This document shows, piece by piece, positions 24,410 to 34,618 of a stretch of 64,000 bases of DNA; the stretch's first letter is position 1, and every line of letters starts with the position of its first letter. The stretch is from Galaxea fascicularis (lineage: Eukaryota; Cnidaria; Anthozoa; Scleractinia; Euphylliidae): assembly GCA_948470475.1 (NCBI GenBank), contig OX419339.1, positions 15,859,863 through 15,923,862 on the forward strand, written 5' to 3'. The position numbers and the translations under genes are program-made. The notes beneath the pieces were generated by a model. The model was not told where the DNA came from. It searched no databases and saw only the letters and a list, made by a program, of their open reading frames with translations.

Positions 24410-24669
24410 AAAAGTGTTGAGACAAATCCCAAAAACTAACGCTTTCGAACTAACAATAGTATTTTGTTTTTGAATGGAAACACCTTTTTTATCTGTTGTC
24501 ATCTCCCTCCCCCCCAAACAATGTTGCAAAAGGCTTCGTGGATGTTTATTTGTTTCCAACATTGAATGGGGAGGGAAGGTTACCTTGAATGAGGGGCGAG
24601 AGGAGAATTTACACCTAGGGTAAAAACGTTGTTAATTTTGATGTGTCTCAACAACATTTGTCCATGATT
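24410..24669. mobile_element. MITE of about 260 bp with GTTGAGACA-containing ends
   Basis: Terminal inverted repeats read AATCATGGACAAAAGTGTTG and, inverted, AATCATGGACAAATGTTGTT, each followed by GAGACA. The interior has CCCTCCCC and GGGGAGGGA tracts. The GAGACA-type inner end resembles the elements at 46446-46703 and 52082-53664, suggesting one Tc1-like superfamily. Confidence 0.8.
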
Positions 24670-24679
24670 GCAGACACAT

Positions 24680-26578
24680 TAACTTGTGAGGTATTCTTGT
24701 TCATTCTTGTCATACTAAACCACACCCTACAAGCTTCACATTTTCATTGCTTGTCAGTTTTATTCATGTGGTTACTTGAGCCTGGGTCAGCTATGCCAAG
24801 ACTGAAACAGCTGTCCGCTGCTAATGCTCTGGCTCAAACTTTATTTGGTAGATTTAAGGGGTAATGCCAACTACCATAGTGCCCAATGAGTTGATCTCTG
24901 CTTACCTAGACACAATAACGTCTTGTCACACCAAGCAACATCCCACAAGCTTCACATTTCCATTGAAATTCATTGTTCTTATTCCCATAAAGCCCTTGGG
25001 TCTCAACGTTAATGGTTCATATGTTTAAGTGATAATGTTTTTGCAATTGAGAGTATAAATAGGCGTATTATACAAAGTGAATCTGTAACTTGTGATGGTT
25101 GCATTTTTCGAGTTCCATTTTCTACCAGGCGAATCATGTGGTAATGATATTCTTGCGAATTTCAATCTGGTTTGAGACCACATCACTCTTACCTAACAGC
25201 CCTTCTTGATGCCACGAGTGGCTGGTTTCTGAACTACTACATTCGGTCAGCAAATGCTATTCCATTGCCCATTGGCCACGAAATCCCTCTTAAGACGGGG
25301 CCTTACAATTATTCGGTAACTATCTTTCTGAGAGGACGCAACTGAGGTACGGTGGTTTATCTGATACAGGGTCAGAATCTGGTGCCAGTGATGTGTAGAA
25401 CCCTAGTGATCAACACTCAAATGGTCGTTTAATATATGTCAACGACTTAACAAACTGCAATCTCCCCTCAGATGCTCGAACGCACGCTGACGGGACCTGA
25501 GAATGATCATGAAAAACGTTCAACGTAGTCATGACTGAATACAGTTGAACCTTCTTTGTCGGCCACTTTTCAAAAACACCAAAAGTTTTTAAGTCAAACC
25601 ACCATAGATGGAACCTCTCGTAGGCGACGACCTCTCGTAAGCCACCGCGACCACTGTTCGAGATGACTGAAATTTTCTAGTGTTTTTAACCTTCACTTTG
25701 CCACCACTTGACACACAATCTACTGTATCTCTCACGGTCTAGAATTGAAAAATTTGTCGCTGCAACAGATTGGCAGGACAAATAATTCGTTGCTGATACA
25801 TTAAAAAAATGAATAGGGACTCACCGCAAGAGTCTATTGCATATCTCTTTAGTATAGTCTGGTGGAAGAAAAATCATATTCGGGCGAGAGTGCAAGAAAA
25901 GATCACAGATCCTGGTCAACTTTACGCAACATTTTACGCAACACGTCACGGCTAATTCATGTCTAAAGAACTGTTTACAAACTCTTTACGCTACGTTATC
26001 ACATCCTGCGATTTTTCTGAAATTTGCGACTGCAGAAGAGCGCATGCCATGTGACTCATAAAACGTAACAAAGTTCCCCTGTAAAGTCCCTCGCAAAGGT
26101 CTTTTTTGCGATATCGCGTATTTTCTACACCCAAGCAACAAAATTGCAGCTGAAATGCCGCTTCAAAAGACGCGAAAATCACCGCTAAAGTCGTATCGAA
26201 AACCGAGTATGTAAACAGCTTTAGCGACTAGATTCCATCAGGCAATGCGTTGGCACAGAGAAGAACGGTACGATTTGGCGCGGGCGAGTCATATCTGATT
26301 TTCTTACTACTTTTTATTTCTTTTTGTCATCAGAGTTCGGTCAACCGCACTGAAAAATTAAATCTGTTTGATTTACTGTAATTCAAGTTGCTCTCGACTT
26401 TTTTCGGCTCGTGATGTCAGTCGTCAGTCTTTAATTTGATTAGGAACTCCTCTAAACCAATAAAAATGCGACGTTTACTCTAACGGTACATAATGACAAT
26501 CGGGTTAATGCGCTACATCTACCTTACTGTAAATCCTTTTGCTAGTTGTTTTAAGTTAACAGCTAACAGATTGTTCAT
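24680..26578. other. No supportable gene
   Basis: About 25545-25670 has a phrase repeated within itself (GAACCTCTCGTAGGCGACGACCTCTCGTAAGCCACC), probably part of a dispersed element. Nothing else was recognised. Confidence 0.4.
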
Positions 26579-29360
26579 TTATCTTACAAATAAAAATCCA
26601 CTGTATCCCGAACCACGATACCTCATGTTTCCACTATCAATAACCCTGCGAATTCGTTGCCAGCAAGGGTCACTATTGTATTTTGGCGCCTTGACCGTAA
26701 CGCAGCCTAAGCTGGTTCTTCCGGGATGCAGGCCCATAGCATAGCGCCCTGTGCGAGTGCGCTGAAGGTAGCCATAGTAACCAGAGTTGTCCTCTTTCTT
26801 GGGGTACAACCTGTACCAGTCAATGTTGTAGGTCGGGTTTGTGTACCTTTTACCAATAAGGTACTCCCCTCGAGGTGTGGGTCCTCCAAAACGGTCATCT
26901 CTTGTCTCTGCGGGTGGTTGTGTGATACAGTTCACCGAACTTTGCCCGCTGTGGAAGAAGGAATCAGGATGAGGCTGAACCTTATAGAGCTATTTCAAGA
27001 CCTTTCAAGCTCTTCAACCTTTAACCATCAAGAGTTCAAAGTTCAAATGTTAAAGGCCTGGAGTAGGGACCGCAATTAGAAGAAATTGTTTATCCGTGAT
27101 TGAACTGAAATATTGCACCAAAGCAAAATTCCGTGCACTGCAAGTAATCCTGGTACTTAACATTAAATCGCGTGATCATTTGTCTGAAAATAGCCCTTAT
27201 TCGAGGCAATAGTGACCGTTTTGCCTTTACGGTTGAATCATTACCCACTGTCTTCAGTTCTCCAAAATTCAACTTTTACATTTGAAAACCGACTTCAATT
27301 CCAAATGTAAAAGATTGAAGTCATAAAGCGTCTACAAGACAGTGTGATGATCGTTTTTAGAATCGTCCCAAAATAAGTAATGGTAATTGGACTGAGTGGA
27401 GTCCAATTCGGTCTGTAATCATAGGAGTAACAACAAAATCGGACTACCGCGTACGTCTGATTACAGAGCGAACTGGAAGACACGAAGTCTTATTACCAGT
27501 TTATCATAACAATTGCAATTTCTGAGAAAAGAAGAAGAGCCAAGCTATAAGAGGAAGGAGAATTTTGCATTCAGTACAAAGGAAGCGTAAATTGCAATGT
27601 CCCTCTGAGATTGAGTACAATCAAAATGTGAGAGATTGCTGGTTGCTTGGTTGATTTAAACTACAACTCTGAATGTGATTGGTTGATTTCACATACTACT
27701 TTGAATGAGATTGGCTCATTGAACTGTCCGATAATAAACTGTCTCGGAAAACTGTTCGCTTCTCGCAACAGATAATGTCCGCGGACAAAATATCCGAGCA
27801 TATTTTCGCTCCAAATGGAGGATATTATTTATATACACTATATGACTAGAGACCCCGCGGTTCTTTTGGGCTCTAGGCATTTCGTTTATTCATTCTTACA
27901 TGCTTTTGATAAATGAAAGTAGAAAGGATTAAATGAAAGGCAAATAAATTTATATTGTATTAATTAACTTACTTCTTACAGATGACTTGATTACTGCCTC
28001 TGTATGAAATGCATACCACCGCATTTGGGTTATTCCGGGGACCCCCTGCAGGGCTAAAAAGTAATGAGCAAATAACCTTAACTAAACGATCGTGCTCATG
28101 GATTGAAAGACATGTGATGTGGTTTTGAGATTATTGGCTGAAAGAGAATCAATAAACATTTGTAGCCTTTTTTCTTATAAAAGTTGAGAGGTCAAAAAGG
28201 GTTTTTGGTGAACCGGAAACAGCTACTAAGTTCGGTCAGGAGCCCATCACTAGGAACGTACAACTCCCATACTGAGCCTTTGTCACGGCATTTTTACAGA
28301 CCAATTTATAGTTAGACTATCTTTTCCCTTCGAAAAAGGAAGTTTCGGCACACGTAATACCGCATCGTCATCACTTTTCTTTTGTTCTAAAAATTCTCAG
28401 CTTCGCAGATAAACTTTAGCCACGAACGAAAGTTCGAGGAAAAGTTTCGCTCCAGAGAATGGGGATAATGGAGCACTATGATTGGTCATTGGGGCCCCTG
28501 TGGGAGTCCCATATTCGCGGCAAAAAAAAAAAAAATGGGTCTGTGAAAACGCCGTGACAGGAATATAGGGCAGTTGTACGCTTCTAGTGATGGGCTCCTG
28601 GTTCGGTAGTCTAGCAGCTCCTGTAAGCTCTAAATTTCATTGGCAGGGATAGTGTCGCATTTCTATTGTTTGAGGACTAGGGTCCATTGCATGTGTTGTT
28701 TTTTCTTTTGCTCACCTAAAGGTTTGCAAGCCAATCGCTTGAGACCTTACGAGAGTTGCAACATGACCCACAAAGTTACAATACAACAGGCGCAGTTGTG
28801 TGACCAAAGCACAGGGGTGGGGAGAGAGTTGACTTTGTGCTTTGTGACGGCAGCAGAATTTGCTTGTTTTCACAATTTCTGCAGGCTCCTTTTGACAAAT
28901 CCGGTTAGATATATATACAAAGGGATATAATGAAGTAAAATTATGCAATCGAGATATGCAAAAACTATGTATACATAGATATATCTTACTACCCCCTATC
29001 AAGAGCCATAATATTATGGCTCTTGCCCCTATAAAAAATAGTACAATTTTGAAGAAATTTTTTGGGATCATATAACGATCTGACAGCCGTTGATAGGTAT
29101 TTTTTCTAAAAATTGTTTTTGCTTTGGGTAACTTCATATTCTCGTGGAGGGAATTCCATATTTTTGCTTTCCAGTACCAATCCACTTGCTGCGTGGGGCC
29201 TTAGCCTTAGAGATACTTTTTGCATTGATTTTAATTGTTTTACTAACCTTGTTGATGTTGGCCTAGTAACTGGTCTCCTTCGTCGGCTCCCCCAGAGCCA
29301 GGAACATGCCTGACTGGTGAACAATGCTAACAGAAACACCAGGATCACTTTTGGGTTCAT
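26579..29360 (-). CDS. Secreted protein with Tlde1/DUF2778 (L,D-transpeptidase-like) domain, 2 exons, 160 residues
   Basis: Exon 1 is 29360-29248 and exon 2 is 26948-26579 (113 and 370 nt). The border AAG|GTTAGT and acceptor CCACAG|C close in phase 2, giving 160 codons plus TAA. Residues 1 to about 18 form a classic signal peptide (MNPKVILVFLLALFTSQA). A short basic linker rich in Arg and Thr follows. Residues about 44-160 carry the domain: a GEYLIG strand, a DWYRLYP block, then GRYAMGLHPGRTSLGCVTV with His112 and Cys120, the expected catalytic pair, and a C-terminal Y-x-G-x-L-x-V end. The pattern LHPG..S.GC[IV]T is characteristic of bacterial DUF2778/Tlde1 proteins, some of which are type VI secretion effectors acting on peptidoglycan tetrapeptides. 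In an animal the likely role is extracellular antibacterial activity (inference). The intron and signal peptide argue against bacterial contamination. Confidence 0.8.
28237..28600. mobile_element. 364-bp MITE with 7-bp target duplication
   Basis: Ends are CAGGAGCCCATCACTAG and its complement CTAGTGATGGGCTCCTG, with further pairing inward (GTACAACT/AGTTGTAC; GTCACGGC/GCCGTGAC). It is flanked on both sides by GTTCGGT (28230-28236 and 28601-28607). It lies in the intron of the Tlde1-like gene. The interior has no coding frame and includes a poly-A run near 28517. Confidence 0.85.
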
Positions 29361-31134
29361 TGCTCACTAGGAGAGAAAGTGAAGAAAGCAAAGCTGAGTA
29401 TTTTCCCAGTTCAATATATGATCGATCGATGTTCCTCTGAAGAAAAATTAGTTATTGTAGTCACTAAAAGAAATACGAAAGACAGAGAAAAGGTAATCAT
29501 GAATACTAACCAATAACTCTTATTTTTAGAAAAAGTACTTACAATTTTGGATTAAATCACACTTTTGCTCTACACTGGAAGTCAAATTTAGAACTGAGTT
29601 TTTACTAAGGTATTTTCCAAAACCAAAAAGAATGCCGAGAATCATGTGGAACAACTCATCATGCAAAGTACTGAAATCACGAAAGGCTAAAAAAAAATTA
29701 ACTATTACAGGCATGAGGACACCGCGTGGAGCTCAGTTTTGCCATTTTTTACCTTGCCAACGGGCAGCCAGAGACTAAACAGCAAAACCCCAGGAAAGGC
29801 TACTACAAGCGCAGTATCATCATTTTCGTGTAAAAACGTACCTAAGAGTTCAGTGCCTCGGATCCAAGTGATTCTGCAAAATGAGCCTCCCCATAACTGT
29901 TCAGTCAATCGGATGCTATTGGCCTTAAAACCCGAGCAGTAAAGTGGCTGTCAGTTGTTTTTCTCCAATATATACCTGGCAATGACCAGTGAGAACGTGG
30001 ATCTCAAATATCATGTTATATCCCCAGATAATAAACCACTTGATAACTATATCAGTGTTTCAGCGTTCCAGAGTTTCCTATAAGATATAGGTAAATATCA
30101 AATATACTTTTGATGAGGCACTCTTTGATGACAAAAACTATAAAAGTATATTGTTATGCCATTACATAGTATCCACGTTCATTTATAACCAAAATGATTC
30201 ATATTTAAAAATAAATTCCCAGATAAAAGTTTAAATAGTATTATATGATGGTATCGTTGAGGGAGACCAGGAAAAACCTTCTTCTACACAACTTTTGCTT
30301 TATTGATTTGCGGAGACTTTCAATTCAATATTATTACCACTTCACTAATGATTGAAGTAAAAAAAATGTGAATCTTGTGGTCGATGTGGTTGAAAATGAC
30401 AAAGAGTATTGCATAAATTAATGTGTTTTGTAGACTGAAGCAACATATAGGGACCGTGGCCATGTGGTTGCGGGTGTTTTCGTGCCTTGTTATATTCATG
30501 TGGGAACCCTCAGCCCTTAACTGAGTATTAGCTTTGCAATACTGATCATACCTAACAATATCCACGGCTGCTGATGCTCGGCTCGCAGTTATTTTGGTAG
30601 ATTTAAAGGGCAATGTCCGCCACCACGCCTTGCATGTGGCTCCAGTTTAACAAAACACATTAATTTGTACGGTATTCTTTAATAACTGAATCAGGTTGTT
30701 TTTCTCCCATTGCATTATTGCATTAATATGTCAAGAGCTCATTGTCGAATGTGGCAAATTGCTGATCAACCTTACCAGAGGTTTGCTAAGATGTAGTTTA
30801 ATCGTTTGCCGGTTCATGAAAGAAAGAAAAAAATCATTTTCACTAGGTTGCATGTAATATTTGCAAAAGCCTTAAGTGTAACCTATTTTAAGAGTTCGGA
30901 GAGGTATAACGAAATAAGCTTCAGTAACGGAGGTCGGTGATCCATATCAGTCCTAACCAAACTTTCAGGCTTTTCACCGTATGGTGTTATTGGAATAACG
31001 TGGCCAATATCTAATTTTGTTGATGGCTTAATTTGTCACCAAACAAGAATATGCTTCTTACTTAAAAGGAAAAAGAAGAGAGATCTCCTCTTACACAGTA
31101 CATGAACTTTTGTGCAAGCCAATCAGTGCTCCAG
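29361..31134. other. No supportable gene; upstream region of the Tlde1-like gene
   Basis: The first few hundred bases should hold the promoter and 5' UTR of the minus-strand gene ending at 29360; no TATA box was picked out. The frames around 29705-29942 overlap on opposite strands and are doubtful. About 30300-31130 is AT-rich without recognisable content. Confidence 0.4.
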
Positions 31135-31136
31135 TA

Positions 31137-31334
31137 TGATCTTAACGGTCTGCGATCGGCGACATGATTGGCGATCGGTCTGCGTCACGTCGCAGACATA
31201 TGGAAACATTTGTCACCGGCGTCTGCGGCACGCGATCTGAGTGATCGGGTAAGTAGAACTATATTCAACTCTTCCGATCATGTGCCGCAGACCGCCGCAG
31301 ATGCAGGGGACAAATGTTTAGACCGTTAAGATCA
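31137..31334. mobile_element. MITE of about 198 bp, TA target site
   Basis: Terminal inverted repeat TATGATCTTAACGGTCT, including the TA target dinucleotide, at 31135-31151 and inverted at 31320-31336. The interior is GC-rich with GATCGG and GTCTGCGGCACGCGATC runs that pair with GATCATGTGCCGCAGAC. The TA duplication points to a Tc1/mariner-type mobiliser. Confidence 0.85.
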
Positions 31335-31429
31335 TATAATGGAAACCAGGCTTAAAAGTACAAAAATCAACTTCCCTTTGAAACTCCCTATCCGAGCCTG
31401 ACTTTTTCCAGTTTTGCGACTCAAGGTTC

Positions 31430-31630
31430 CGAAAACGAGGAAACATTGTTTTGCTTCCTCGCTGCGCAAACGAGGAAACATTTGCCAAGGAGGCAAAATG
31501 TTTCTGAAAATATTCAGAAGGTGGTAAAACCAAGGAATTCGACTGTTTCCCATGGAATTCGGCTTGCGCAACAAATGTTGCGTGTGCGCTCAAACGGGGA
31601 CTCCCCGCAACAATGTTTCCTCGTTTGCGG
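31430..31630. mobile_element. Hairpin element with GAGGAAACATTGTT ends
   Basis: CCGAAAACGAGGAAACATTG at the left matches the complement of CAATGTTTCCTCGTTTGCGG at the right. Internal direct and inverted repeats of CGAGGAAACATT are also present. The frames on both strands across it are repeat-derived. Confidence 0.7.
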
Positions 31631-31699
31631 AGGCCTTTATGGTGGTTTCTGAAATACACCGGCTAAAGCCTTTGAAATAGCGCAACATACAAGAAAATA

Positions 31700-32600
31700 G
31701 CTAAATATCATTGAATGCAGTGAGGAAAGGGAATTTATTGCAACAGCAAAGCCTACTGGCACGAGGCATCATAATTATTAGATGGAAAGAAAAACTTGTG
31801 GGATGATACATATAAACGTGAACCAGCGAGAGATCTCTCTGATCCTGTATTGATTGCGGAAACCATTCTGGAATAAAATAGATGCTGACCGACCAAAAAT
31901 AACAAAGTACGTCCTTAATTGCAGTTAATTGCAGTATATAAAGCCTTGCTTTTTATAAAGGAAGTACAGTGTTTTATCAGTTCAATCTGTTTAAGGTGCG
32001 TTTTATAACTTTTAATTTTACTTCCTTTACATATAGCAAATTGAAACTACCAAACCTCTGAACCAAGTTCCACCTAATTCAAAATTTTCTTGTATCTCTT
32101 TTACACTTCATCTGATTTTTTGAAGAGGTGTGCGTGCTTTCCATTTTATACCGAAAAGGCTAAATATACTTGCATCATTAATCTGAAGGTAAACTGTGAA
32201 GCGTTTGTTCAAAATGGTAATGATCGGAATTCGGAAATACAACCAATACAGCTTACAGATTCTCTCTGTATAATGCATCTATGCACTGATCCCTTCATGA
32301 GGCGCATGGTATGAAAACTACTCCGGTTGATCCAATTTGCTCCTCAACCTCACTTAACCTATTAGAGAACTCTTTAAACCGTATGACACGAACGAAAATA
32401 TAGCGATCTGTAAGGGAAAGATATGCCATTAGAAATGTAATATGGGGGGTGGGCGGTGGAATTTTAAGCTTGCACGACTTTTTTAATGCCCATGTATGCT
32501 CAAGTATGTATGTGCAGGACTTTTTTGCGGGTGCATGATTACTTTTTCTTTGCCTCCTTCTTTGCACGAATTTTTTTCTTGTCCTTTTCCTTGCATGAAT
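31700..32600. other. No supportable gene
   Basis: The segment 31920-32000 (GCAGTTAATTGCAGTATATAAAG) is promoter-like in appearance but no gene follows that I can support. Confidence 0.35.
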
Positions 32601-32625
32601 TTTTCCGTCCCCAAGTAAACGTTAC

Positions 32626-32897
32626 TCAAACTTGAGGCTTAAACTGTGAGTAAGCTGGTGATAAAGGACACTGTCTTCCGGTCTTTAATTTCTTGTTAGT
32701 GGATATGGAATCAAGTTGATTACTCTGCAGCGAAATGGTTTCTAAACTGAGATAAACCCTCTGTGATCCACAAAGGCCAAAAATGTCAGCCATCTCAGTC
32801 TTGTTCAAAATAGCTTCTCGTGTCGTAGCATACTTATCAATATTCAAGCAAGCACATTTATCAGCCTTTAAGCAAGAGTTTATCTCAATATTAAGAA
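32626..32897 (-). CDS. Possible terminal coding exon, unassigned
   Basis: A minus-strand frame beginning after a possible acceptor (ATTGAG) near 32886 and ending at a TGA at 32626. About 85 residues have natural composition, starting with a Cys-rich phrase (CLKADKCAC) and ending YSQFKPQV. No upstream partner exon was found, so it is only a candidate last exon. No domain recognised. Confidence 0.25.
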
Positions 32898-33057
32898 TTG
32901 AAGTCTGACATCGAGAACAATGTCACCACAAACCAGAGCAATTTTATAAACCCCGTGACTCTTTATCCCTGTGCAGTTCAAAATAATATTGTATTTTGCC
33001 ATCTTTAATGCTCATTATGTGATTAAATCATAGTGGAAACAATTCATAGGTGGTTTT

Positions 33058-33192
33058 CACGTTACGTCATCGCCGCCATGCTGGTGGACGGTAAACAATA
33101 GATCTCTCATTAGCTCGTTTTGTTCGTCCACCAGCATTTGTACATTTCACCATTGTTATCTGTGTCTCTAGAGATTGGCTGAAAACCACCTA
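33058..33192. mobile_element. Hairpin MITE, about 135 bp
   Basis: Ends TAGGTGGTTTTC and GAAAACCACCTA, with an inner pair ATGCTGGTGGACG and CGTCCACCAGCAT around the centre. Confidence 0.8.
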
Positions 33193-33199
33193 CAGAATG

Positions 33200-34618
33200 A
33201 ATCAGTACTAAGGACCATTATCATTCTGTACACGTCTCAATTGATATCGCTTGAATGTCTTCTACGATTATTTATCAGCTAAATAACGTCAGTTCAGAGC
33301 GAGGTGCTTCGGAGCACAGTATAAAGTATGGGTCGAGGTCGACACTATTAAACTACGAGCAGTCTCTTTCTTCTCCTAGCTAATTTTCACTGCGAGAAGT
33401 TTAATTTTCGTAGCGCGCGAGATGGTAGCCGCGAGCCCCGGTCTCTCAGCGCTTTCCTTGTAATCATATTTGCATAATATACACGGCTGCTAGCAGTCTA
33501 AACACATACAGAGTCCTTCATATAAGCAAGATCGAGGTGAACAACCACTGTTGCAGCACTGCCGTTGTTTTATTCCGTCACAGTCTAAAGTTGAGTTACA
33601 AAGTTCCCTTTCATCGAATGTTTGTTACTATCTGAAGAACGCAAATGTGCACGTGGACTTCTTAATAAAGCGCCCGTTTGAGTCTTAAATGATCTTCAAG
33701 ATTCGTTGCTCCTTTACTTTCCCCTGTACCAAACCAGAACAGAAAAGGCCTACTATCAGTGAGGGAAGTGACTGAACAAAAAACAAAACAGTTTTCATAC
33801 AAAATCTCTCAAATCTCTCTTAACAAAAAAATTCTTCTTTCACTTTATTTGTATTTGTTATGAGCATAAATCCACGGTCCTCAAAGAACTCTTAACTGAC
33901 ATTCCATAGGCTTACCTAAAAGCTGGTATTAAGCACAATTCAAAATGACAAAGATGAATGACCAAGTTTGCTTATAAGTTGGGGAATTCATTTGTATCGA
34001 GTTTATTACCTCAAGTGTTAATTTTCGCGGATAACTTACATGTAAACTGAAGAATTCTCTACACCGCAGACATGCCAACAATCCTATACAATGGTGGCAA
34101 ACTTAGGTAGACATCACTAAGATGACTGCCATTTATTTTTTAATGACTGTATGGGTGAAAAATGTATGTTCTCTGGTAACATCTGATCCTGCTTTCAAAA
34201 GTTTTATTTCAACAACACTTATCACACTAAACACAGTTTACCCTTTCACTTCTTAGTCAAAACGTTTTTTGAGGACAAATTATCCACTTTTGATTGAGCT
34301 GAAAAACTAAGTCACTTGATTCTGCCTTTGATACGCTGCTTATGACCCTCAAAAATATCCTCTTCTAACCGTCATAAGTCCTTTGATGGTGCGGGCAGGA
34401 TGAGCTGTGTCTGTGGTTGTTCAGGTCGTTAGACTGTCCCCAAGACAGCTGATCCTCTTTACTGTTTTAACGCACCATGCACGGGGATAAAATTGACATC
34501 TTCTCTTGATTATCCTTCACATGTTGAGTACAATAAATATACCATTCCGGCAGAGCTCTCATGTCTGAAATACTCTGTATAAACTGATGAGAGGGAAATC
34601 TTGAGCGTTATACTTGCC
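33200..34618. other. Gene-free; downstream flank of DDX1
   Basis: AT-rich. It lies 3' of the DDX1 stop at 34619 and should include its 3' UTR. Several TTTATT words (AATAAA on the minus strand) lie between 33840 and 34210, none clearly the polyadenylation signal. Confidence 0.4.
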
